Assembly (NCBI GenBank): GCA_937897665.1 | Contig: CALCPB010000799.1 | Location: 1-7,869 of the forward strand | Direction: 5' to 3' | Origin: an uncultured Halomicronema sp. | GTDB taxonomy: Bacteria > Cyanobacteriota > Cyanobacteriia > Phormidesmidales > Phormidesmidaceae | Length of the DNA stretch: 7,869 nt | Shown: piece by piece, positions 1 to 6,486 of the stretch | How positions within the stretch are numbered: the first letter of the stretch is position 1 | How the letters are laid out: each line of letters starts with the position of its first letter | The notes under the pieces: generated by a model | What the model saw: only the letters and a program-made list of their open reading frames with translations | Told to the model about the DNA's origin: nothing | The model's database searches: none | Program-made: the position numbers and the translations under genes

Positions 1-1
1 C

Positions 2-784
2 CTGCAACTGGAGAACGACCTACGGCGAGCGTTTGACCATAGTGAGTTTTATCTGGTTTATCAGCCCATCGTGCACTTGCCGAGCCACCAAGTGTGTGGT
101 TTTGAGGCGCTGATTCGGTGGCACGATCCGATCAGAGGACTCCAGACTCCGGATGCGTTTATTCCCGTGGCTGAACGTACCGGGCTGATCATCCCGATTG
201 GGCAGTGGGTCATTCAGGCCGCCTGCCAACAATGGCGTCAATGGCTGCAGCGCTGGCCAGAGGCAATGCAGAGCTGGAATATCAGCATCAACTTGTCAGC
301 CAAACAGTTTGTGCAAACCGACCTCATGGCTCAGATTGAGAAAATTTTACACAGCACTGGTGTTGATTGCCGTCACCTGCGGGTTGAGATCACTGAGAGT
401 GCACTGATGGAAAATGAAATCACATCACTGGCAACGCTCCGGCAGCTCAAATCAAAAAGCATTCAAGTGGCAATGGATGACTTTGGCACAGGCTATTCGT
501 CTTTGAGCTATTTATTGCGATTTCCCAATGACGTGCTGAAGATTGATAAATCCTTTGTTTCCCATCTAGACAACAACCCCAACAACCAAGAGATTATTAA
601 AACGATTTTGGCCCTTGGCAAAAATCTTGACATCGAGGTGGTTGCTGAAGGCATTGAGACTAGTCATCAAGCTCAATTTTTGCTAGAGCAGGGCTGTGTT
701 TTTGGGCAGGGCTATTGGTTCTCTAAGCCGTTAACACCGGATAAAGCAGAAGCCATGTTGGAGGCTCATTTCAACGATGATTAG
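2..784 (+). CDS. EAL-domain cyclic-di-GMP phosphodiesterase, C-terminal part (5' end outside window)
   Basis: The frame is open from the window edge, giving 260 visible residues; the GTG at nt 71 lies inside the domain and is not the start. An EAL domain hydrolyses the second messenger c-di-GMP to pGpG. Numbering from the codon at nt 2, the domain opens with YQPIV and shows the signature FEALIRW (catalytic Glu35), INLS (Asn97), VEITES (Glu129/Glu132), the metal pair DDFGTGYSSL (Asp159, Asp160), LKIDK (Lys180), VAEGIE (Glu216) and GQGYWFSKP (Gln236). Every residue expected of an active phosphodiesterase is present, so I infer an active enzyme rather than a degenerate sensor. In this family a GGDEF domain, often with PAS or response-regulator domains, commonly precedes EAL; that part would lie upstream of this window. 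The gene ends with TAG and has no convincing terminator. It converges on the glycosyltransferase gene, with a MITE-like element between them. Confidence 0.95.
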   Translation: MQLENDLRRAFDHSEFYLVYQPIVHLPSHQVCGFEALIRWHDPIRGLQTPDAFIPVAERTGLIIPIGQWVIQAACQQWRQWLQRWPEAMQSWNISINLSAKQFVQTDLMAQIEKILHSTGVDCRHLRVEITESALMENEITSLATLRQLKSKSIQVAMDDFGTGYSSLSYLLRFPNDVLKIDKSFVSHLDNNPNNQEIIKTILALGKNLDIEVVAEGIETSHQAQFLLEQGCVFGQGYWFSKPLTPDKAEAMLEAHFNDD

Positions 785-842
785 GACTCATACCAACACC
801 CCGCAACGGGACTCACATTTCACAAGCTGGAGTTCCTCCTAG

Positions 843-1021
843 CAGGACTTACGCATTGACAGAAAAGAGCAGATGACAGGTACTGTTTTCGGCGCTTTGA
901 GCTTGATTTTTGCCCCCACCTGAACGGGTCTCAGTCAGAGGGTCGCTGAGCATCAAGGGCTGGAATCCTCTGCTGGCACCGATCCATAGATTTTTTTCGT
1001 TTGTACAGTGCGTAAGTCCTG
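843..1021. mobile_element. MITE-like non-autonomous element, 179 bp
   Basis: A 13-bp perfect inverted repeat bounds the element: CAGGACTTACGCA at 843-855 and its reverse complement TGCGTAAGTCCTG at 1009-1021. Immediately outside each end lies the same six bases, TCCTAG (837-842 and 1022-1027), as expected of a target-site duplication. The inside has no credible reading frame or transposase motif; the open frame crossing it on the minus strand is a shadow running into the glycosyltransferase gene. Short size, terminal inverted repeats, a flanking direct repeat and an intergenic position between convergent genes together fit a miniature inverted-repeat transposable element moved in trans by a full-length IS. 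I cannot assign the IS family from sequence alone. The alternative, a decayed remnant of a larger IS, is less likely because both ends and the flanking repeat are intact. Confidence 0.72.
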
Positions 1022-1089
1022 TCCTAGTTCCCATGGAGAAAGACAAGGCAGTTGCATGGTGATGAGAGCAACTCTGAAATCCATCTGGG

Positions 1090-2652
1090 TTAGGACGGGG
1101 CGGTGGCAGCGCAGGTTTCGCCATCGGACGTGAAGGCCAGCGGATAGTTAGGGCTGAAGGGATCAACAGTGATGCCTTGGGCGCGAAACCCGTAGCCACG
1201 CACTAATGTGTAGGTTTTAATATCGATGCCTAATCGCTGCACCTCTAGGGTTGTGGGCGCGTCGGTGCGCTCGAACATGGCCAGGTGAGTGGGACAGATG
1301 GGGTGCCAGCGATCGCCCACCAAAATAGCATCGCGACCCGCGAGGGCGGCGGGGTCATACCAAAAGTCGAACTGGTCGATGCGTCCCGATAAGGCGATGA
1401 CTGAGGGCTCGCCCCAGACGTATGCTAGCGCCGAGGCGGAGCGGTAGTCGGTAGTGAGCAACAACGGCTGTTCCGCAAAGACAGCGGCCTCCCGCTTCAC
1501 CCATTCGGCTACGGACTGCCAGCCATAGAGCATCCGAGTGTCGTCGTCGCCCGTGGGGGAGACTAGCGCCGAAAGCGGCAAGATCGTGTAGTGAATCACT
1601 AACAAGGCAGCGGCCACGGTGCCCAGGGTGAGCGTGCCATTGAGCAACTGGCGATCGCGCAGTTCATAAAGACGATAAGGATTGAGAAAGCCTCCAACCA
1701 TCAGGGGCAACAGCAGCGGATAGGCCAGAATATTCCAGTAATAGAGCACGGGGGCTTGGAAAGAGAGCAGCGCCAACATCAGCGTCGAGGTGCTAGAAAT
1801 CACGAAGGCAACGCGCTGATAGGTCGCCCCAAAACGGGTTGTGAATCCCCGCTGGGTCGCTTTCGCCGTGAGCCAGACATGCAGCGGCCCCATAATCATT
1901 CCACTGAGTAGTAAAAAGCCGATTGGCCCCAACCAGTGGATGGTCGGCTCGGCTTGCACACTGCGCCCGAGATAAAAGCGAAACGAATAGAAGTCGTGCT
2001 GCAAGTTCCACCAAAACACGGGCGCTAGCATGAGCAAAGCGAGCCCGATCGCCCCATATAAATGTCCCTGCCAAAAGAGTGATCGCCAACGTCGCTGGGT
2101 GGCGATCACCACCAAAAAGCCGATGCCCAAAAACAGCGCCACGTACTTGCAAAGTCCGGCGAGGCCGATCAGCGCCCCCGCCCCATAGAGCCAGGGATAG
2201 GCGTCGAGGCGATCGCGGCTGAGAAACTGAATCAGACAGTAGCTGGCAGCGGTGCCGAATAGTACTAGCCAATGGTCGTGCCAGGCCATCGCTGTAAATA
2301 GGAAAAACAGCGGTGAAGTGAGCATCAGCAACACTGTGAGCCCTAACGCGTTGGTGGCTTGTTTGCCATAGAGTTGGCGGCAAATTTTCCTATACAGCCA
2401 GACTAAAAGCCCCGTCGTGATCAAGGTAGGTAAGCGGAGGATGAATTGCGATCGCCCTAGCCCCGCCGCAAAAATTCCCTGTATCCAGGCATGTAAAGGG
2501 GGATGGTCAAAATACGACCAGTCCCAGTGCTGTCCCCACAGCCAGTAATAGGCTTCATCGGGATTAGGAAATGCCCCCATCCAAAAAACTAGCCTCAGTC
2601 CAACCAACAGCGCTAAGACTGGGCCATAGCGCCACAGCAGGGTAGAATTCAT
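1090..2652 (-). CDS. GT-C family glycosyltransferase, ArnT/PMT_2-like integral membrane protein
   Basis: The product is 520 residues. After a first membrane segment (about 9-27) comes the periplasmic-loop signature PDEAYYW (Asp32-Glu33) and then FDHPPLHAW (48-56), the hallmark of ArnT-like transferases (GT39/GT83-related, PMT_2 domain). The acidic pair is the presumed catalytic site. About ten further hydrophobic segments run to about residue 363. Conserved-looking loops include AWHDHW (123-128), GLCKY (166-170), FWWNLQHDF (213-221) and FQAPVLYYWN (298-307). Residues from about 370 to 520 form a soluble C-terminal domain, presumably periplasmic. Family members transfer a sugar from a polyprenyl-phosphate carrier to lipid, glycan or protein at the outer face of the inner membrane; donor and acceptor here are unknown. 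The start is supported by GTGAGG placed 3 bases before the ATG. The gene is divergent from petE and stands alone. Confidence 0.9.
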   Translation of the reverse strand: MNSTLLWRYGPVLALLVGLRLVFWMGAFPNPDEAYYWLWGQHWDWSYFDHPPLHAWIQGIFAAGLGRSQFILRLPTLITTGLLVWLYRKICRQLYGKQATNALGLTVLLMLTSPLFFLFTAMAWHDHWLVLFGTAASYCLIQFLSRDRLDAYPWLYGAGALIGLAGLCKYVALFLGIGFLVVIATQRRWRSLFWQGHLYGAIGLALLMLAPVFWWNLQHDFYSFRFYLGRSVQAEPTIHWLGPIGFLLLSGMIMGPLHVWLTAKATQRGFTTRFGATYQRVAFVISSTSTLMLALLSFQAPVLYYWNILAYPLLLPLMVGGFLNPYRLYELRDRQLLNGTLTLGTVAAALLVIHYTILPLSALVSPTGDDDTRMLYGWQSVAEWVKREAAVFAEQPLLLTTDYRSASALAYVWGEPSVIALSGRIDQFDFWYDPAALAGRDAILVGDRWHPICPTHLAMFERTDAPTTLEVQRLGIDIKTYTLVRGYGFRAQGITVDPFSPNYPLAFTSDGETCAATAPS

Positions 2653-2924
2653 GACCTCACCGTCTCAAACCTGAAAGCTGCGCACATTCAGCATAAATCT
2701 GCGCCGTATCGCCCCGCCCATTGTCGGTAATTAAACAGGGGCAGCGCGTTGCCGCAAAATACCCGGCAAGAGGGCCAGGCCCGTCGACAGGCGGTGGTCG
2801 GCAGATGGACTGAAATGCTGGTCACATCAAGCCTGCTGTTCTTTAATTGTCTTTACTAAACTACGGTTTGTTTTCGTCGTGTCATGTTCTATTGGTCATC
2901 TTCAATAAGCGCCTTAAACCCTGA

Positions 2925-2940
2925 CGGTGAGGCCTCACCG
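2925..2940. repeat. 16-bp perfect palindrome
   Basis: CGGTGAGGCCTCACCG is fully self-complementary with no spacer. Its left part, GACGGTGAGG (2923-2932), recurs inverted at 2655-2664, across the ribosome-binding site of the divergent glycosyltransferase gene. It could be a dimeric regulator site, but no regulator family can be named. Confidence 0.5.
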
Positions 2941-3041
2941 CGCCCGCACCGATGCCCACAGTTAAGACTAACAACCCAGCGTCGGCATTTAGAGGCGTCG
3001 CAATCATGACTGTCTCTAGAGGTAGACGAGGCCGTTTACAA

Positions 3042-3061
3042 ATCTCCTGTTTCCAGGAGAT
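3042..3061. promoter_or_regulatory. Inverted repeat upstream of petE, possible operator
   Basis: ATCTCCTG (3042-3049) and CAGGAGAT (3054-3061) are perfect 8-bp arms around the four bases TTTC. The repeat ends 5 bases before the candidate -35 box of petE and 68 bases before its ATG, a place where a transcription factor could act. No T-tract follows, so it is not a terminator. In Synechocystis petE is copper-controlled by the BlaI-type repressor PetR with protease PetP; whether this is an equivalent site cannot be told from the sequence. Confidence 0.4.
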
Positions 3062-3066
3062 GTAGT

Positions 3067-3096
3067 TTGCAGCGCTTCGCGGTAGACTTTTAGCAT
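3067..3096 (+). promoter_or_regulatory. Candidate sigma-70-type promoter of petE
   Basis: TTGCAG (3067-3072) and TAGCAT (3091-3096) resemble -35 and -10 boxes with an 18-base spacer. Transcription would start near 3103, giving a leader of about 27 bases that contains the AGAGG ribosome-binding site. The match is moderate and rests on position as much as on sequence. Confidence 0.35.
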
Positions 3097-3129
3097 TAGC
3101 AACATGAGTTCGCTTGTTTAGAGGTTCCT

Positions 3130-3546
3130 ATGAAACAGATTGCACGTTCTTTGAGTCGGTTGGGGCTGGCTTGCTTATCCCTGGTGTTGGTGGTAGCTAC
3201 TTTTGCTGTGTTTGCGTCTCCCGCACTGGCAGCAGACTATGAAGTGAAAATGGGGTCTGATTCGGGCTTGCTGGTGTTTGAACCCGCTAAGCTAACGGTC
3301 AGCCCTGGTGATACGGTCACCTGCGTCAACACCAATCTTGCTCCTCACAATGTCATCTTTGATGCCAATCTAATTCCCGTCGGCGACAAGGGTTTAGCCG
3401 ACAAAATTTCTCACAATCAGCTCACCTTTGCTCCGGGTGAAAACTACGCCACCACGTTTAGTGCTGATATGCCTAGCGGTGATTACACCTACTACTGTGC
3501 TCCGCACCGAGGTGCTGGTATGGTCGGCACAATTACCGTCGAGTAA
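3130..3546 (+). CDS. petE: Plastocyanin precursor
   Basis: The gene encodes the small blue-copper protein that carries electrons from cytochrome b6f to photosystem I in the thylakoid lumen. The 138-residue precursor starts with a Sec-type signal peptide: basic KQIARSLSR, a hydrophobic core to about residue 30, then SPALA with predicted cleavage after Ala34. The mature chain is about 104 residues, normal for cyanobacteria. It opens with [20 protein letters not shown] and ends GTITVE. All four type 1 copper ligands are present: His73 (APHNV), Cys123, His126 and Met131 ([11 protein letters not shown]). Two residues differ from forms I know: Cys65 in TVTCVN, where Phe or Trp is usual, and Ala124 after the copper cysteine, where cyanobacterial proteins often have Glu. 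AGAGG at 3120-3124, five bases before the ATG, supports the start. The gene is monocistronic: a terminator follows about 40 bases after the stop. Confidence 0.97.
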   Translation: MKQIARSLSRLGLACLSLVLVVATFAVFASPALAADYEVKMGSDSGLLVFEPAKLTVSPGDTVTCVNTNLAPHNVIFDANLIPVGDKGLADKISHNQLTFAPGENYATTFSADMPSGDYTYYCAPHRGAGMVGTITVE

Positions 3547-3584
3547 TCGTCCGCCCCTGTCAGTAAAGTTTATTCGAGATCGGC

Positions 3585-3618
3585 ATTCCCCTGCAGGGTT
3601 GACTGGAGGGGAATTTTT
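3585..3618 (+). terminator. Rho-independent terminator of petE
   Basis: The arms ATTCCCCT (3585-3592) and AGGGGAAT (3607-3614) pair perfectly. Three more inner pairs, CAG/CTG, follow after one G-G mismatch, and the stem runs straight into a T-tract (3614-3618). It begins 38 bases after the petE stop, as expected for a single-gene transcript. Confidence 0.85.
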
Positions 3619-3967
3619 GTTGGGTCATCTTATTTAACGGCAATCCACCAACCGTCTAGTTGCACGCGGCACTTTAATTAAGTCATTCAGGATTGTTGAA
3701 ATAGCTTCCCCCCATTATTCCCTTAATTCTGGCCTCGATATTCTGCAGAGGCTTGCCTTTCCCGCCGGGTACTGTGCCATACCTCAAAAAATGTGAGTTT
3801 GAGGCAAGAAGTGAGTACTGGGAAGGCCTGTAATTACCTGCAAAGAAAAGCAACAAAAATGATGGCGAGATCGCTCTTTCTCAAGACTTCTTTAAAGCTT
3901 ATCGCTGTTCTGATCTTCTCCCGATAGGGTTAGCCTAGGAAGTTTATTCCAATGAGCCAGAAGAGAA
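3619..3967. other. Non-coding stretch between petE and the membrane-protein gene
   Basis: I find no gene here. The first 120 bases are AT-rich. The middle (3752-3827) is a nested inverted repeat listed separately. I find no convincing promoter for the downstream gene: candidate boxes such as TTGCCT/TGCCAT at 3753-3780 overlap the repeat and have only a 16-base spacer. Confidence 0.55.
3752..3827. repeat. Nested inverted repeat with two exclusive foldings
   Basis: Fold A: GCCTTTCCC (3755-3763) pairs with GGGAAGGC (3820-3827) with one bulged T. Inside it GTACT (3769-3773) pairs with AGTAC (3814-3818), and CCTCAAA (3782-3788) pairs with TTTGAGG (3798-3804) around a 9-base loop. Fold B: CTTGCCT (3752-3758) pairs with AGGCAAG (3802-3808), which would break both the outer stem and part of the inner stem. 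It could be a leader structure of the gene at 3968, a small dispersed repeat, or an undescribed non-coding RNA; nothing decides among these. Confidence 0.5.
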
Positions 3968-4633
3968 ATGAATACATTCGAGATCGAAAATCATAATTAT
4001 GACTTCAAGATGGGTCAGTATTTTGGTCGTGGATGGGAGATTTTCAAGGCTAATGCGATGCCTTTTGTCGGCTTTACGTTTCTCATTATTGCGATTGCGA
4101 TCTTCTTGCCAGTGATTTTGCCCTATCCGCTAGGCAGCGGCGACCCCGAGGCCGGGCAGTTGGGGGGCAACGTCGTCGTCAATATTTTGTCGCCGCTCTT
4201 GAATGCAGGCTTCTACATTGTGGCGATGCAAATTGCTCGCAATCGCCCAACGGTCTTCAGTGATTTTTTTCGAGGCTTTAAAGAGGCGATACCCATCCTG
4301 TTGTTATTTATCATCAGCACAGTCTTTACCGTTGTCGGTTTTTTTATTCTGGTGCTGCCCGGCAGCTATCTAGCGGTTTCTTATGGGCTGAGTGTGCCAC
4401 TCCTGCTAGATATAAATCTTGATTTTTGGCCCGCGATGGAAACTAGCCGCAAGCTCGTGGGAAAAAAGTGGTTCGCTTTTTTCGGCTTTGTGCTGGTGCT
4501 AGGTCTGGTAAATATTGTCGGTGCCTTATTCGTGGGGCTGGGGCTGTTGGTCACCCTTCCTTGGACGGTGTGCACGATGACTGCCGCCTATGAGGATATT
4601 GTGGGGCTCAACTCGGTGGCTGAGGCGGCATAG
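3968..4633 (+). CDS. Uncharacterised multi-pass membrane protein
   Basis: The product is 221 residues with a short polar N-terminus, then GRGWEIFKAN (20-29). Five or six hydrophobic segments follow, at roughly 31-53, 68-90, 106-130, 133-147, 168-190 and 187-207. Between the fourth and fifth lies an amphipathic loop, DINLDFWPAMETSRKLVGKKW (148-168), and the chain closes with TAAYEDIVG (205-213). This order (GWE-F-AN start, a loop of the type FW-A-E-SRK-V, a YEDIVG end) recurs in uncharacterised bacterial membrane proteins of the DUF975/YciC-like kind; I recall the pattern but cannot assign a Pfam family firmly. No catalytic or transport motif is visible, so I give no function. The ATG is preceded by a weak purine-rich AAGAGAA. 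The gene stands alone and converges on the MinD/ParA-like pseudogene. Confidence 0.8.
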   Translation: MNTFEIENHNYDFKMGQYFGRGWEIFKANAMPFVGFTFLIIAIAIFLPVILPYPLGSGDPEAGQLGGNVVVNILSPLLNAGFYIVAMQIARNRPTVFSDFFRGFKEAIPILLLFIISTVFTVVGFFILVLPGSYLAVSYGLSVPLLLDINLDFWPAMETSRKLVGKKWFAFFGFVLVLGLVNIVGALFVGLGLLVTLPWTVCTMTAAYEDIVGLNSVAEAA

Positions 4634-4670
4634 ATTTTTAGAGACCGCAGCCCGATGAGGGGTTCCAGGA

Positions 4671-4683
4671 TTGTCGTCGACAA
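4671..4683. repeat. Small palindrome between convergent genes
   Basis: TTGTCG and CGACAA flank a single T. No T-tract follows on either strand, so it is not a typical terminator, although it lies where termination of both convergent genes would be expected. Confidence 0.25.
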
Positions 4684-4738
4684 CTTGAGCTAGGTTTCGT
4701 AGCGAGAGGCTGACTACTGACAGACTGCGATGAGCTAG

Positions 4739-5551
4739 TCAGGAATGTGTTGATGGATAAGAGAGGGCTTGACAAGCTTGCTCAAGCTGTTGGGCGATCG
4801 CAATCATCGTTTGCGTCAAAACATGATTGGGATGGTGCAAACAAAAGATGCCTCGACTGGCTAAACCAATCATCTCTTCGCTGTGATAGAGAATGCCAGC
4901 GACAGGATATTGATAGGTATTCTCCAACATATGTCTAACGACGTTGGTTTCGATTGTGGGGAGCACCAGGGTGGGCACGAGCCACGTTTTCGTGATTGCT
5001 AACTGTTCGATCACCTCCAACAGCACGGCGGCGCGTTGCAAATCGTAAGTGTCTAATTGCAGCAGCAGCAGCGAAATATCTGCAAAAGACAACCCAGTTA
5101 AATTGTCGTCACTCATTTCCGGTTGATTGTCGATGAGTAGTAAATCCAGGGCCAAATCTTGGCTCAACTGCTGCAAAACCTCGAACGGTTTATCTTGGCC
5201 GTAGTGTTGCTGCAACGCTTGCAGCTGGTCACTGTGATGGGCGAAATGACAGCCTAAAGACGAGATGTAAATGCCAGCAGAGTCGCGGTTATAGGCGGCC
5301 GCATACCGACGCTAGTCCGCTTTGAGAAGCTTGGTGGGTTGGGTGTGCGGGCTCAACCACCAATAGGCTGCTGCATCGCCCTTAGCGGTGGCATCTAAAC
5401 CAAACAGCGTGCGAATGCCCCCCGCTTTTTGATCGGTATCTAACAGCCCGACTCGATAGCCATGATGCATCAAAATAACGGCTAAGTTAGCAATCAAATG
5501 CGAGCAGCCAACACTATGTCGACACGGTTGTAGGGCGATTATCCTGGCCAT
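4739..5551 (-). pseudogene. MinD/ParA-family ATPase-like gene interrupted by an in-frame TAG
   Basis: Read from ATG at 5551 to TGA at 4739 the frame is continuous for 270 codons, broken only by TAG at 5312-5314 (codon 80). The first part gives MARIIALQPC and LIANLAVIL, then LLDTDQKAGGIRTLFGLD; the second gives GIYISS, LDLLLIDNQPEMSDDN (Walker B-like Asp141), VAGILYHSEEMIGLASRGIF and HPNHVLTQT. Together they match, in order, the layout of cyanobacterial MinD/ParA proteins of about this length. Membership rests on recalled family patterns. The Walker A position, normally like GTGKS, reads SVGCSH (13-18): the ATP-binding lysine is Cys16. So the gene has lost its nucleotide-binding residue as well as gaining a stop. 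It may be a pseudogene, a pseudo-ATPase with stop readthrough, two fragments (a TTG at 5215 could restart), or carry a base-call error. It follows hisIE by 244 bp and has no clear ribosome-binding site. Confidence 0.7.
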
Positions 5552-5795
5552 CGACTCATGTCACCACGGCAGATTTAACTGTGCGTATCGCAATTCTCAA
5601 CATTCTTAAGCAGTGAGGGGCACTAATAACTAAGTGATGCAGCGGCGCAGCAACCCTTTCTAGCCGGAATGGTTTTGCTGCTCATGACTAAAAGTCCGCC
5701 ATTAGCAGGGGTGCCTAACTATCAAAGTTTTAATCTGAGAGTGGCTTTAGTGTATCCCCATCTTGCTGAATCTCTATCAAAGTGTTGATATTGTC
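5552..5795. other. Spacer between hisIE and the MinD/ParA-like gene
   Basis: No gene is visible in these 244 bases. CTATCAAAGT occurs twice in direct orientation, at 5719-5728 and 5774-5783. The second copy overlaps a small inverted repeat, TATCAA-AGTG-TTGATA (5775-5790), that lies just after the hisIE stop. The stem is short and AT-rich with no clear T-tract, so it is at best a weak terminator. Confidence 0.4.
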
Positions 5796-6431
5796 TCATC
5801 GTCGCCGCTCTTGCAGTTTGCGGTAAACGGCTTTGATGTCGACGTTATGATGCGCCAGAGCAACCAGCGTATGGTAGAGCAGATCAGCCGCTTCACCGGC
5901 GATCGCCTCCGCATCATCATCTTTGCAGGCCATCACCACTTCAGCGCCTTCTTCACCAATTTTTTTGAGAATGCTATTGTCGCCCCCCGCGAGGAGTTTG
6001 TTGGTGTAGGAACCTTCGCGCGGATGCTGCTGACGCTCCCGAATCACGCCGAAGACTTGAGAAAGGGTGTCGGCAGGGGGCGTCTCGACTTGACCGGCAA
6101 TCTGGTGAAAGCAGCTGCGCTCACCGGTATGGCAAGCAATGTCGCCCAGTTGCTCAACAGTGACTAACAGGGCATCACTGTCACAGTCGTAGCGAATTGT
6201 GTGGACTTTTTGCAAATGGCCAGAACTCGCTCCTTTGTGCCACAGTTCTTGCCGCGAACGACTCCAAAACCAGGTATCGCCGGTAGCTAACGTTTTCTGC
6301 AACGAGGCGGCGCTCATCCTAGCCAGCATCAGTACCGTGCCGTCCAAATAATCCTGCACGATGGCGGGCACGAGTCCTTGCTCGTTGTAGCGAATCGCAT
6401 CTAGCGGAACTGCACTCTCAGATAGGGACAT
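5796..6431 (-). CDS. hisIE: Bifunctional phosphoribosyl-AMP cyclohydrolase / phosphoribosyl-ATP pyrophosphatase
   Basis: The fused enzyme performs the second and third steps of histidine synthesis: phosphoribosyl-ATP to phosphoribosyl-AMP (HisE half), then ring opening to ProFAR (HisI half). It is cytosolic. The 211-residue length is normal for the fusion. The HisI half (about 1-115) shows [15 protein letters not shown] (62-76), the metal site DCDSD (82-86) and [11 protein letters not shown] with the zinc cysteines Cys100 and Cys107. The HisE half (about 121-211) shows [20 protein letters not shown] (145-164) and EAADLLYH (180-187), the MazG-like acidic metal site. All key residues are present, so both activities are expected. 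The ATG at 6431 has no obvious Shine-Dalgarno sequence, and no better in-frame start lies upstream. It lies 55 bp downstream of the cyclase gene on the same strand and may share its transcript, without any functional tie that I can see. Confidence 0.97.
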   Translation of the reverse strand: MSLSESAVPLDAIRYNEQGLVPAIVQDYLDGTVLMLARMSAASLQKTLATGDTWFWSRSRQELWHKGASSGHLQKVHTIRYDCDSDALLVTVEQLGDIACHTGERSCFHQIAGQVETPPADTLSQVFGVIRERQQHPREGSYTNKLLAGGDNSILKKIGEEGAEVVMACKDDDAEAIAGEAADLLYHTLVALAHHNVDIKAVYRKLQERRR

Positions 6432-6486
6432 GGGTGCTCAAGCATAGAAATAACTCTCTGATTATCCCCCGGTGGCGACGCCTTAA

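Larger units (their letters stand above)
2653..3129. other. Divergent intergenic region between the glycosyltransferase gene and petE
   Basis: These 477 bases hold no gene I can support. Near 2700-2830 some minus-strand frames stay open for 30-47 codons, but they lack a start codon and a recognisable motif. The stretch around 2825-2890 is T-rich. The part nearest petE holds two perfect inverted repeats and a candidate promoter, listed separately. Both flanking genes must be transcribed outward from this region. Confidence 0.6.

Noticed and set aside
71..784. GTG at 71 as start of a short stand-alone EAL protein
   Set aside because: The frame continues to the window edge with matching domain sequence (YQPI at 59-70), so the true start is upstream.
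1050..1073. Hairpin AGTTGC/GCAACT after the glycosyltransferase stop, considered as a terminator
   Set aside because: Only six pairs, a 12-base loop and no proper T-tract on the minus strand.
849..1199. Minus-strand open frame of 116 codons crossing the MITE-like element
   Set aside because: It runs out of the glycosyltransferase gene in another frame and into the mobile element; no motif or ribosome-binding site.
1793..2383. Minus-strand open frame of 196 codons
   Set aside because: It is an alternate frame inside the glycosyltransferase gene, rich in Arg, Ala and Ser as expected of a GC-rich shadow frame.
2700..2840. Possible gene remnant on the minus strand upstream of the glycosyltransferase gene
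   Set aside because: Frames stay open for 30-47 codons, but there is no start codon, no consistent motif, and the different frames look equally plausible.
3157..3174. Possible lipobox at Cys15 in the plastocyanin leader
   Set aside because: The residue at -3 is Gly, not Leu or a similar residue, Cys15 lies inside the hydrophobic core, and a good signal-peptidase I site (SPALA, residues 30-34) follows.
4747..4938. Plus-strand open frame of 63 codons opposite the MinD/ParA-like gene
   Set aside because: It is antisense to a sequence with recognisable family motifs, with no supporting signals of its own.
5763..6167. Plus-strand open frame of 134 codons
   Set aside because: It lies antisense within hisIE, whose conserved motifs prove the minus-strand frame; the plus-strand translation resembles nothing.
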